Source: an uncultured Verrucomicrobiota bacterium (lineage in GTDB: Bacteria; Verrucomicrobiota; Verrucomicrobiia; Limisphaerales; UBA9464). Taken from it: DNA of 13,953 nucleotides. The DNA is taken from NCBI GenBank assembly GCA_903925515.1, contig CAIYFP010000197.1:1-13953 (forward strand). The letters run 5' to 3'. Position 1 is the first letter of the stretch. Every line of letters begins with the position of its first letter. Position numbers and translations under genes: made by a program. The notes under the pieces are model-generated. The model saw nothing but the letters and a program-made list of their open reading frames with translations, did not search any database and was not told the origin of the DNA. Below are positions 7,183 through 13,947 of this stretch, one piece after another.

Positions 7183-8859
7183 TCAGCGCGGGGCAACCCG
7201 GTGGATGGCCCAGAACGGGTGCTCGTCGAGCAGGTTCGGGTGGATGCCGGCCACCCGGTTGGTGTCGAGGGCATAGAATCCCACGTAGGAATACAGCGGG
7301 ATGATCGGTGCCCCTTCGCGCAGGAGACGCGCCTCCGCCTGCGCCAGCAACGCGAGGCGCCTCGTCCTGTCAAGGGTCGCGTTCGCCCGGTTCACGAGCA
7401 CGTCGTAGGCCGCGTCCCGCCACCCCGTCCGGTTGTTGCCACCCTCGGACAGGAACAGGTCAAGGAACGTGTTCGGGTCGTTGTAGTCCCCAATCCATGA
7501 CGAACGCATCAGGTCGTAGTCGAGGCGAGACATGTTGCCGAGGTACGTCTTCCACTCGAGCGGCCGCAGCTGCATCGAGATGCCCAGCTCATCCCGGAGC
7601 GCCGACTGCACCTCGACCGCGACGTGCTCGTGCAGGCGAGCCTCCGAGTTGTAGGAGTACTCGAAAACGGGGAAACCCTTCCCGCCGGGGTAGCCCGCCT
7701 CCGAAAGCAGGCGCCGCGCGGCATCGGGATCCCTCTCAAGCCCCGTCGGCGGCTGATATCCGCCCGCGCCCGCCGGGACAAGATGCGACGTCGCCGGCTC
7801 GCCCATCCGGGTGATGCGGGAGACGATCCTGCCACGGTCGATCGCCATGCCAATCGCTCGCCGCACCCGAGGGTCGTCAAACGGCTTCCGCGTCGTGTTG
7901 AAGCGGATGAAGTACGCGCCGAGGTAGGTGTAGGAATGGAAGTCGGGCCGCCGCCTCAGCGCCTCCGCCAGCTCGGGGGGAAACATGTCCTTGTCGAGGA
8001 TGAAGTCGATGTCGCCCGCAAGGTACTGGTTGAGCGCCGTGTGCGCGGAGTCCCCGGCAAGGACGTCGATCGTGGCGGCGCGGACGTTCGCGGCGTCCCA
8101 GTAACACGGATTGCGCCGGAGCCTGATGCGGTCGTTGACCCGCCATGAAACAAGGGTGTACGGGCCGCTGCAAGGAAGGCCATGCTGGAGAACCCAACGG
8201 TCGCCACCCCGCTCAACCGGCTCGCGCGGGATCACCGCGAACACCCGCGACGCCAGAAGCTCAAGGAAGAACGGCGTGGGGTTGCGAAGCCGCACATGGA
8301 CGGACCGGGGCGTCGGCGCCGTGACCCCAAGCCTCGCAAGGTCTCGCTCCGCGCCGGTGCAGAGCGCCTCTCCGTTCTCGATGTAGAAGTACTGGCTCGC
8401 GTAGTCCGCCCCAGTCAGGGGGTTCACGGCGCGTCGGAACGACCACAGCACGTCGTCGGCAACGATCGGACGTCCGTCCGACCATGCCGCGTTGGCCCGA
8501 AGGTTGAACCGGTAGTCGAGCCCGTCGGACGACACGGCCCATGACTCCGCAAGGCCAGGAATCGCGTTGCCCGTGACGGGGTCATACCGGGTCAGGCCCT
8601 CGAACAGCGCCGACGCAACCCGCCCATCGGCCTGGCCGGTGAGAAGGTGCGGGTCGAGCGTCTCCGGCTCGCGCCCGTTGTGCAGGACGAGGTCTGCGCG
8701 CGGCCCGGGCCGGCATGCAGCAAGGAGCAGTCCGAGGACCCCCAGCAAGGACGACGCCAAGGCTCGCCACGCGACGCCGCACGGGCCCCGGACCCGTCGC
8801 AAGCCATCAGGCCACGGCAACAAAAACGCCCCGGGCCTCGGGGCGGGGGCGTCGCGCAT
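7183..8859 (-). CDS. oppA: Peptide ABC transporter substrate-binding lipoprotein, OppA type
   Basis: A 558-residue solute-binding protein family 5 member, typical length. A long N-terminus is followed by a hydrophobic stretch and lipobox LLAAC, with the lipidated Cys at residue 49. The mature part starts with NGREPETLDPHLLTGQADG, the classic SBP_bac_5 opening, and continues with ALFEGLTRYDP, GLAESWAVSSDGLDYRF and W-S-D-G-R-P-I-V-A-D-D-V. Further on are the CSGPYTL box, FNTTRKPFDDPRVRRAI and a C-terminal IIPLYSYVGFYAL. It delivers oligopeptides to OppB/OppC at the outer face of the inner membrane. The start is uncertain: ATG at 8877 (17 nt after the secG stop), ATG at 8859, or an internal TTG about 19 codons later that would give a normal-length signal. 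No strong Shine-Dalgarno decides it. Confidence 0.9.
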   Translation of the reverse strand: MRDAPAPRPGAFLLPWPDGLRRVRGPCGVAWRALASSLLGVLGLLLAACRPGPRADLVLHNGREPETLDPHLLTGQADGRVASALFEGLTRYDPVTGNAIPGLAESWAVSSDGLDYRFNLRANAAWSDGRPIVADDVLWSFRRAVNPLTGADYASQYFYIENGEALCTGAERDLARLGVTAPTPRSVHVRLRNPTPFFLELLASRVFAVIPREPVERGGDRWVLQHGLPCSGPYTLVSWRVNDRIRLRRNPCYWDAANVRAATIDVLAGDSAHTALNQYLAGDIDFILDKDMFPPELAEALRRRPDFHSYTYLGAYFIRFNTTRKPFDDPRVRRAIGMAIDRGRIVSRITRMGEPATSHLVPAGAGGYQPPTGLERDPDAARRLLSEAGYPGGKGFPVFEYSYNSEARLHEHVAVEVQSALRDELGISMQLRPLEWKTYLGNMSRLDYDLMRSSWIGDYNDPNTFLDLFLSEGGNNRTGWRDAAYDVLVNRANATLDRTRRLALLAQAEARLLREGAPIIPLYSYVGFYALDTNRVAGIHPNLLDEHPFWAIHRVAPR

Positions 8860-8894
8860 GGGATGACATGGCGGCATGGGCCGCAGCAGAAGGT

Positions 8895-9293
8895 TCAGGG
8901 CTTGGGCGCTGCCGGCGCAGGGGCCGGGGCGGGCGCCGGGGCCGCAGGCACGGCCGGGGTCGCCGCAGGCGCCGGCAACGCGGGAACGGTCGTCGTCGCG
9001 GCAGGCGCGGGCTTGTCCAGCAACTCCTTGATCCGGTCGGTCTTGGACTTGGACAACCGGGCCGTCAGGACCGCGATGACGAAGCAAAGCCCGAGGAACA
9101 GCGTCGCGCACCACCGGGTGATCTGGGTCAGCGCCGTGCCCGAGCCCGCGCCGAAGATCGCGGCGGTGGACTCGGCGCCGAAAGCTGCCGTGATGCCGGC
9201 CTCCTTCTTGGGCAGTTGCAGCAGGACAAGGAGGCCCAGGAACAGGGAAATGACCACCAGGACGAGCGATAGCAGGTTGATGACGAGTTGCAT
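8895..9293 (-). CDS. secG: Preprotein translocase subunit SecG
   Basis: A 132-residue SecG, the small helper subunit of the SecYEG channel. TM1 (about 3-26, LLSLVLVVISLFLGLLVLLQ) is followed by the hallmark cytoplasmic loop PKKEAGITAAFGAESTAAIFGAGSGT, then TM2 (about 63-80). A short basic segment (ARLSKSKTDR) follows, and the protein ends with a roughly 28-residue Ala/Pro-repeat tail, low-complexity and longer than the minimal family form. It begins 7 nt after the tpiA stop, the classic tpiA-secG arrangement of many bacteria, and the oppA-like gene follows. Confidence 0.94.
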   Translation of the reverse strand: MQLVINLLSLVLVVISLFLGLLVLLQLPKKEAGITAAFGAESTAAIFGAGSGTALTQITRWCATLFLGLCFVIAVLTARLSKSKTDRIKELLDKPAPAATTTVPALPAPAATPAVPAAPAPAPAPAPAAPKP

Positions 9294-9300
9294 GGCTGGA

Positions 9301-10065
9301 CTAGATCGAGTTGCGGATGATTTCTACGAAGCTTTTGGCCTCCAACGACGCGCCGCCCACCAAGGCGCCATCCACGTCGGGTTGGCCCATCAACTCGCGG
9401 GCGTTGGAGGGCTTGACCGACCCCCCGTACTGGATGCGGACGCGGCGCGCCACGGCGTCGCCATGCTCCTGCGCGAGGACGCCGCGAATGAAGGCGTGAA
9501 TCTCCTGCGCCTGGGCCGAGGTCGCGGTCTTGCCCGTGCCGATCGCCCACACGGGCTCGTACGCGATGACCGTGGCCTCGACCTGGTCCGGCGTCAGCCC
9601 CGCAAGGGAGCCCCGAATCTGGCGCCCCACGACGTCATGGGTGATGCCGGCCTCGCGCTCGGCCAGCGTCTCGCCCACGCACACGATGGGCAAGAGGCTC
9701 GCGTTGTGGGCCGCAAGCGCCTTGCGCGCAACCAACGCGTCCGGCTCCTGCTGGAACTGCCGGCGCTCGCTGTGCCCAAGGATCACGTATCGGACCGTCA
9801 GGTCCCGAAGCATCCCCGCGCAAATTTCCCCCGTGAACGCGCCGTAGCCGTTGTCACCCATGTTCTGGGACCCGAGCCGGATGACCGAGTCCGACAACGC
9901 CTTCGACACGGCGTCCAACGCCGTGAAGGCCGGGCAAACGACGACGTCCAACTCCTTGATCGAACCAAGGTCGCGCTTGAGGTCGGCGACGAGCGCGAGG
10001 GACTCGGCGACGGTCTTGTTGCACTTCCAGTTCCCGGCGATGATCAGCTTGCGATCTTTTTCCAT
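9301..10065 (-). CDS. tpiA: Triosephosphate isomerase
   Basis: A 254-residue TIM that interconverts glyceraldehyde-3-phosphate and dihydroxyacetone phosphate in glycolysis and gluconeogenesis. Catalytic residues are all present: Lys14 in GNWKCNK, His98 in LGHSERR and Glu170 in AYEPVWAIGTGKTA, which includes flexible loop 6. Phosphate-binding loops YGGSVKP (213-219) and GGASL (238-242) are intact. ATG at 10065 is preferred over the longer frame starting at 10110 because MEKDRKLIIAGNWK is the family N-terminus. It is the first gene of the minus-strand unit. pgk and gap, frequent neighbours, are not upstream; the riboswitch-led operon lies divergent instead. Confidence 0.97.
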   Translation of the reverse strand: MEKDRKLIIAGNWKCNKTVAESLALVADLKRDLGSIKELDVVVCPAFTALDAVSKALSDSVIRLGSQNMGDNGYGAFTGEICAGMLRDLTVRYVILGHSERRQFQQEPDALVARKALAAHNASLLPIVCVGETLAEREAGITHDVVGRQIRGSLAGLTPDQVEATVIAYEPVWAIGTGKTATSAQAQEIHAFIRGVLAQEHGDAVARRVRIQYGGSVKPSNARELMGQPDVDGALVGGASLEAKSFVEIIRNSI

Positions 10066-10185
10066 GCCAAAACGAGCCGGGAACCTATCAAGGCACACCC
10101 CGCGTTCCAAGCATTGGTTTTCGTCCGAAAAAAGGGTTTGCCATCACCCGCCCGCTGCGGTTCAACCACGTCGTGTTCCTTGAAA

Positions 10186-10211
10186 GGACCCCGGCCTCGT
10201 GGCGGGGGTCC
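10186..10211. other. Strong hairpin between tpiA and the riboswitch
   Basis: GGACCCCGGCC (10186-10196) and GGCGGGGGTCC (10201-10211) form an 11-position stem with one mismatch and a TCGT loop. On the minus strand the stem is followed by TTTC, a poor terminator tail. On the + strand its right arm overlaps the first paired elements of the riboswitch (P1/P2, from about 10201), so the two folds would compete. Whether it is a terminator for antisense reading, part of the leader fold, or incidental is unclear. Confidence 0.4.
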
Positions 10212-10373
10212 ATGCCAGACTGGAATGGAGTTGCGGGAACCCCGTGAGATTCGGGGACGGTTCCGCCACGGTATCGGGTTACAACCCCCCATGTCGCAAG
10301 ACGGCCACTGCCGCGCAAGGCGCGGTGGGAAGGCGGGGGCGAGGTCAGAGGCCCGGAGTCCGGATATCGCGCC
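10201..10373 (+). promoter_or_regulatory. Cobalamin (adenosylcobalamin-type) riboswitch
   Basis: The conserved core of the RF00174 class can be read directly. A P2-like hairpin spans 10209-10229 (TCCAT and ATGGA arms). GGGAA follows at 10235-10239. Stem CCCCG/CGGGG (10240-10244 with 10252-10256) closes the conserved GTGAGATT region. CGGTTCCGCCACGGTA (10258-10273) is the P6 core. GCCACTG is at 10304-10310, a CCGCGC/GCGCGG stem at 10311-10325, and GGGAAGGCGGGG follows. The B12 box is a variant, AGGCCCGGAGTCCGGATA (10349-10366). A weak P1 may pair 10201-10204 with 10370-10373. It reads toward the PEP-CTERM operon starting at 10640, so that operon should be lowered when B12 is plentiful. The match is by eye and the exact ends are approximate. 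Confidence 0.85.
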
Positions 10374-10639
10374 ATCCCAGCTCGTCGGGGCCGCCCCAAG
10401 CGGCCCGCTTCGCCGGCAAAGCGAAGGATGAGGCCAGGCCGCGCATGGCGTCCATGCGCGGCTCGCGAGACGTTTGCTGCCTCCGTTCTCCCCTGCCGGG
10501 CCGGGGGCTTTTCCATGCCTTGCCTCGCCACGCGGCGCGGCCTCGCCATGGTTCTAGCCCCGGGTCCCGGACTGGTCTCCGTCATTCCAACCATGGCGCG
10601 TTGCATCTGGCCAACGCGCCGGGAACAGGAGATCCAGAA
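10374..10639 (+). promoter_or_regulatory. Structured leader / expression platform downstream of riboswitch
   Basis: No gene is evident in these 266 nt, but strong hairpins follow one another. GGGCCGC/GCGGCCC lies at 10388-10406, CTTCGC/GCGAAG at 10408-10426, and a perfect 11-bp stem GCCGCGCATGG/CCATGCGCGGC with a 3-nt loop at 10438-10462. A GC-rich stretch with CCCC/GGGG and TTTT follows at 10490-10512 (a weak intrinsic-terminator candidate). A 9-bp stem GGCGCGTTG/CAACGCGCC is at 10595-10620. The Shine-Dalgarno AGGAG (10627-10631) sits 8 nt before the ATG at 10640. GGTCTCC (10574-10580) can pair with GGAGATC (10628-10634), with one G-U pair, enclosing the last hairpin and hiding the ribosome binding site. 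Either termination or SD sequestration could be the switch; neither is proven. Confidence 0.5.
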
Positions 10640-11533
10640 ATGCCCGGAATCCGCTCGCCCCTTGCCGCGTCCTCGACGCGGCATCACGTGCTGGCGTCGT
10701 GCGCGGCCATCCTCATGGCCGCCCGCCTCGCCAACGCCCAACACGCCTCCTCCGTGCTCAGCTACGAGCCCGGCACCGGCTACGCCACCGAGTTCGGCTC
10801 CGGGGCCGGATACACCAACGCCATCGCCATCCTCGGCGTGCCCAGTCGCTCAACCCCGGGCCCCTTCGGCGGACCCGTGGACCCCTTCAGCCCACCATGG
10901 CAACCCCAGCAGGTCGTCTCACTCGGCGCCGGCGGAAGCATCGAGGTCTCCCTCGACTCGCCCGCCCGGCGCGACCCTGCCCACCCCTTCGGCATCGACC
11001 TCCTCCTCTTTGGCGCCACCGGCTTCGTCATCATCAACGGCGACTACTCCGGCGGCGGCATCACGGACGGCTCCGTCTTCGGCCATGACCCCTCCGTCGT
11101 CCGGGTCTCCGTCGCCACCGCCGACGGCCCATGGCTCACCCTCGACCCCGCGCTCGCCCCGCCCATCGAGGGGCTCTTCCCCACCGACGGCGCCGGCGAC
11201 TTCACCCGCGCCGTCAACCCCGCCCTCGGCTCCTCTCACTTCTCCGGCCTTGGCATCGCGGGGATCCGCCTCGCCTACGACGGCAGCGCCGGCGGCACAG
11301 GCTACTCCCTGGCATGGGCACGCGACGCCTCCGGCCAGCCCGCCCCCATCAACGAGGCCTCGCGCATCCGCGTCGAGGTCCTCTCTGGCAGGGTCGAGCT
11401 GGATGCCGTCGCCGCCGTGCGTCCCGTGCCCGAGCCCGGCGTCGCCATCATGGGCGCAGCGGGCGTGCTGCTGGTGGGGGCATGGGCCCGGCAACGCCCC
11501 CGGGTCGCGAACGCCCACACCGAGGCACGCTGA
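10640..11533 (+). CDS. PEP-CTERM sorting domain surface protein
   Basis: A 297-residue exported protein with a good Shine-Dalgarno (AGGAG, 8-nt spacing). The Sec signal peptide runs to about residue 33 (ANA then QHASS). The body is beta-rich and Gly/Asp-rich, with FGIDLLLFGATGF (117-129), NGDYSGGGITDGSVFG (133-148), GLFPTDGAGDF (178-188) and GGTGYSLAWA (218-227). The C-terminus carries VPEP (263-266), a hydrophobic segment (268-282) and a basic tail, the exosortase sorting signal. It should be processed and displayed on the cell surface or outer membrane. I recognise it as an uncharacterised surface-protein type; its ligand is unknown. As first gene under the riboswitch, B12-limited display is inferred. 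No exosortase gene is in the window. Confidence 0.85.
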   Translation: MPGIRSPLAASSTRHHVLASCAAILMAARLANAQHASSVLSYEPGTGYATEFGSGAGYTNAIAILGVPSRSTPGPFGGPVDPFSPPWQPQQVVSLGAGGSIEVSLDSPARRDPAHPFGIDLLLFGATGFVIINGDYSGGGITDGSVFGHDPSVVRVSVATADGPWLTLDPALAPPIEGLFPTDGAGDFTRAVNPALGSSHFSGLGIAGIRLAYDGSAGGTGYSLAWARDASGQPAPINEASRIRVEVLSGRVELDAVAAVRPVPEPGVAIMGAAGVLLVGAWARQRPRVANAHTEAR

Positions 11534-11535
11534 CC

Positions 11536-11979
11536 GTGGCCACCCCGAACCCCAGCAGCCAACCCATGCACGGGGCAACGCCCGCGGCGGCCGCCTGCCC
11601 CGCCACCTGTCCCCTTTGCGGCGGGCCCAACGGCTGCTTTCGGGCGCGCGCGCCCGTCCCCGGCAACTGCCCCGCCCCGTCCAGCTCCCCCAGTTGCTGG
11701 TGCTTCACGATCCAGATCCCGGGCTCCTGCGTCGCGCGTGCGACCGATCGCGGTCCCGCATGTGTTTGCCACGCCTGCATCGCCGAGGCCAAGCGAGACG
11801 ACCCGTGGGATGCCCGGCCCGGCGCCGGCGAGACCTACTGGCTGGACGACGGCCGCATGGTGTTCACCGAGCGTTACCACCTGCGGCGAGGCTCCTGTTG
11901 CGGCAACGGCTGCCGTCATTGCCCCTATGACGCCCATGGCCGTCCCCGCCGCGACGTCCTCGCGGCCATGGATCCATGA
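11536..11979 (+). CDS. Cysteine-rich CWC / DUF5522 fusion protein
   Basis: A 147-residue protein from GTG at 11536, which has GAGG 10 nt upstream and lies 2 nt after the previous stop; ATG at 11566 would give 137 residues. The N-terminal half has the cysteine-rich CWC pattern: CPLCGGPNGC (25-34), CWCFTIQIP (54-62) and CVCHACIAEA (76-85). The C-terminal half has the DUF5522 signature YWLDDGRMVFTERYHLRRG (101-119) followed by CCGNGCRHCPY (121-131). There are 15 cysteines in all, spaced like metal-binding knuckles. No signal peptide is seen, so it is probably cytosolic. Both domains lack a defined function; zinc or iron-sulfur binding is inferred. Its stop overlaps the next ATG (ATGA), coupling it to the exported protein downstream. 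Confidence 0.85.
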   Translation: MATPNPSSQPMHGATPAAAACPATCPLCGGPNGCFRARAPVPGNCPAPSSSPSCWCFTIQIPGSCVARATDRGPACVCHACIAEAKRDDPWDARPGAGETYWLDDGRMVFTERYHLRRGSCCGNGCRHCPYDAHGRPRRDVLAAMDP

Positions 11980-12983
11980 TGCGCATGGCAACCTTCCGAC
12001 GCTCGCCGTGGACGCCGGCGGCGCTTCTTGCATCGCTCGCATGGGCGTCCCCCCTGCTTCCGGACGGCTTCGTCGAGGAGTTCGCCTCGGACCCCTTCGC
12101 GCGGGGGTGGCGCGTCCACGGCGACCCCTCCGCGTTCGCATGGGACGGCTCCGGCGCGCTGGACGTCGAATGGGATTCAGCCCGGCCCAACGGCTACTTT
12201 GCCATGGCCTTGCCCGGGCCCGTCACGGAGCGCGACGACTTCGCGTTTGGATTTGACCTCATGCTCCACTCGCACGCCGTGGGAGTGGCGCCAGGAAAGC
12301 CCGGCACGTTCCAGATGGCGGCCGGCCTTGTCCGCGTGGCCGACGCAACCCAGCCATGGTTTCGCAGGGGCGTCTTCATGGCCCCGAGGAACCTCGTCGA
12401 ATGGACATGGTTCGGCACCGAGCCCTCCGGCGCGATCACCGCGTCGATATCGCCCGCCGTCGTGCCCGCCGACGGTCGCCTCCCGTGGGGTTATGCGGAC
12501 AGCTTCGTCGAGCCCCGGCTGGGGGTGCGATACGGGTTCGACCTCGCCTACACCGCCGCCGACCGGACCCTGAGGCTCTCGATGACCGAGGACGGCCTTG
12601 CCGGGCCCGCCCTCCGCGCCCTGTCGTTGCCTGCGGCGTTTACCGGGTTCGAGGTCGATGCCCTTTCGGTCAATGCCTACAGCGACGCCGGCCAAGACCC
12701 CCGCTACGCCGGCTCCCTCAGGGCGTCCGGCAAGGTGGATCGCATCCGCTGGAACGGCCCCGGCCCCGTGGTCTCCGGCCTGCGCATCGACAAGGCGTCC
12801 CCCTCAACGCGCGTCCGGTTCGGGACACGACCCGGCTGGCGCTATTCCTTGCAGGCCAGCCCGGACCTCATGGCATGGCAAACCGTCGCCGGCCCGGCAA
12901 CCGGCGACGGCGGCGAGCTGGCCATGGACGACGTGCGCGCCATGGACGCCGCCTTCTACCGCGTGGAGGCGCGACGACCATGA
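11976..12983 (+). CDS. Exported beta-rich protein (ConA-like fold suspected)
   Basis: A 335-residue protein that overlaps the upstream stop by ATGA; ATG codons at 11976, 11979 and 11985 are all possible starts. It has a signal peptide (basic FRRS, hydrophobic AALLASLAWAS, cleavage about residue 25). The mature start DGFVEEFASDPFARGWRVHGD followed by W-D-G-S-G-A-L-D-V-E-W resembles the opening of concanavalin A-like lectin/glucanase-type domains of uncharacterised verrucomicrobial proteins. The last 50 residues (WRYSLQASPDLMAWQTV, then FYRVEA) match a short C-terminal beta domain common in exported proteins of this phylum. Catalytic residues are not identifiable. It may bind a carbohydrate or another surface ligand. 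It overlaps the pseudopilin ATG at its own stop. Confidence 0.78.
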   Translation: MMRMATFRRSPWTPAALLASLAWASPLLPDGFVEEFASDPFARGWRVHGDPSAFAWDGSGALDVEWDSARPNGYFAMALPGPVTERDDFAFGFDLMLHSHAVGVAPGKPGTFQMAAGLVRVADATQPWFRRGVFMAPRNLVEWTWFGTEPSGAITASISPAVVPADGRLPWGYADSFVEPRLGVRYGFDLAYTAADRTLRLSMTEDGLAGPALRALSLPAAFTGFEVDALSVNAYSDAGQDPRYAGSLRASGKVDRIRWNGPGPVVSGLRIDKASPSTRVRFGTRPGWRYSLQASPDLMAWQTVAGPATGDGGELAMDDVRAMDAAFYRVEARRP

Positions 12984-13711
12984 GGAGGTCCACGGGCGGG
13001 TTCAGCATGGTCGAGTTGATCACGACGATCTCGGTCATCGCGTTGATCGCCGGCCTGTCGCTGTCCGGGATGGGACGCGCGCGACAGGCCGCCAGCCACG
13101 CCCGCTGCATCTCGAACCTCCGCCAGCTCGGCGTGGCGTCGCAGCTCTACTGGGACGACCACGCCGGACGCGCCTTCATGGAACGACGCGAGCGACGTGG
13201 CGACGGCTGGGTGTACTGGTTCGGGTGGTTGCAGGATGGCGCCGAGGGCCAACGCGACTTCCATGCCGATGACGGGGCGTTGTGGCCCTACCTCAAGGGG
13301 CGCGGCGTCGAGGCTTGCCCGTCGCTCAACCGTGCCTCGCCCTTCTTCAAGCCCAAGGCGCGAGGCCTCGCCCATGGCTACGGCTACAACCTCCTCATGG
13401 GCCCGCGTGGAGGCGCCCCCGTCAACCTGTCGCATGTCGCGGCACCCGCCGGGCTCGCCGTCCTCGCCGACTCCGGCCAAGTCAACGACTTCCAGGCCCC
13501 GGCCACGCCCGACCATCCCCTGCTCGAGGAGTTCTACTACTTCGGCACAAACGCCATGGAGGCCACCGTTCACTTCCGCCATGCCCGGCGCGCCTCCGCC
13601 GTGTTCGCGGACGGCCACGTCGCCATGGAACATCCCGAGCCCGGGTCGGAGGACTCCCGCCTCGCGCCCCACCTGACGGGACGCCTGTCGGCCGAACGCG
13701 TCCGCCCCTAG
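12980..13711 (+). CDS. Pseudopilin with type IV prepilin N-terminus and H-X9-DG motif
   Basis: A 243-residue protein whose ATG overlaps the previous TGA. The N-terminus is a prepilin peptidase site: Gly7 then Phe8 (GG, FSMVEL) with Glu at position +5 (Glu12), followed by a roughly 20-residue hydrophobic helix (ITTISVIALIAGLSLSG). Then comes ARCISNLRQLGVASQLYWDD, the usual motif of this family. Near the C-terminus, His201 and Asp211-Gly212 form the H-X9-DG motif (HARRASAVFADG). Such pseudopilins belong to type II/IV-like assemblies common in Verrucomicrobiota and Planctomycetota; the family's task is unclear. No prepilin peptidase, ATPase or secretin is in the window, so it must use machinery encoded elsewhere. 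Confidence 0.9.
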   Translation: MRRSTGGFSMVELITTISVIALIAGLSLSGMGRARQAASHARCISNLRQLGVASQLYWDDHAGRAFMERRERRGDGWVYWFGWLQDGAEGQRDFHADDGALWPYLKGRGVEACPSLNRASPFFKPKARGLAHGYGYNLLMGPRGGAPVNLSHVAAPAGLAVLADSGQVNDFQAPATPDHPLLEEFYYFGTNAMEATVHFRHARRASAVFADGHVAMEHPEPGSEDSRLAPHLTGRLSAERVRP

Positions 13712-13836
13712 CCGCGGCATCCCGGTCGGCTCGCGCGGGCAACCTTGTGTCGTGTCCCGTCCACCTAAAAACGGCGGTGGGCGTGTGGATCCGTCAAGCC
13801 CTCAGGTGGAGCCCAAGGCTCGGCCCATGCCGTAGG

Positions 13837-13947
13837 CCGCGTGCCCTCACGCGGCGGCAAGGATGCCGCACCTCCGAGCGTCCCTGATTCAGGATGGCAG
13901 CGGCATCCTGCCGCGGATCCATGCTGGGCAAGCGGCTGGAAGCCGCT
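13837..13947. repeat. Cluster of palindromic intergenic repeats
   Basis: Several short palindromes lie in tandem after the operon. GCCGCGTG/CACGCGGC (13836-13843 with 13848-13855) is an 8-bp hairpin. GCGGCAAGGATGCCGC (13854-13869) is itself a hairpin and also the inverted, 1-nt different copy of GCGGCATCCTGCCGC (13900-13914). AGCGGCT/AGCCGCT (13931-13947, loop GGA) is a perfect 7-bp hairpin. The last resembles widespread intergenic repeats I recall from Verrucomicrobiota genomes. None has a U-rich tail, but together they could end transcription or stabilise the mRNA of the upstream operon. Confidence 0.6.

Noticed and set aside
5611..7500. 629-codon + strand frame opposite the opp genes
   Set aside because: Antisense to well-supported oppC, oppB and oppA genes; Arg/His/Gln-rich with no domain.
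10082..10110. Possible minus-strand promoter for tpiA (TTGGAA, 17-nt spacer, TAGGTT)
   Set aside because: Weak match, and the start point would fall only about 10 nt before the ATG; not enough support to annotate.
8647..10431. 594-codon + strand frame opposite oppA, secG and tpiA
   Set aside because: Antisense to three confident genes and runs into the riboswitch; no homology visible.
10490..10512. Possible intrinsic terminator (CCCC...GGGG then TTTT)
   Set aside because: Stem of only about 4 bp with a large loop and a short T-tract; mentioned within the leader but not called separately.
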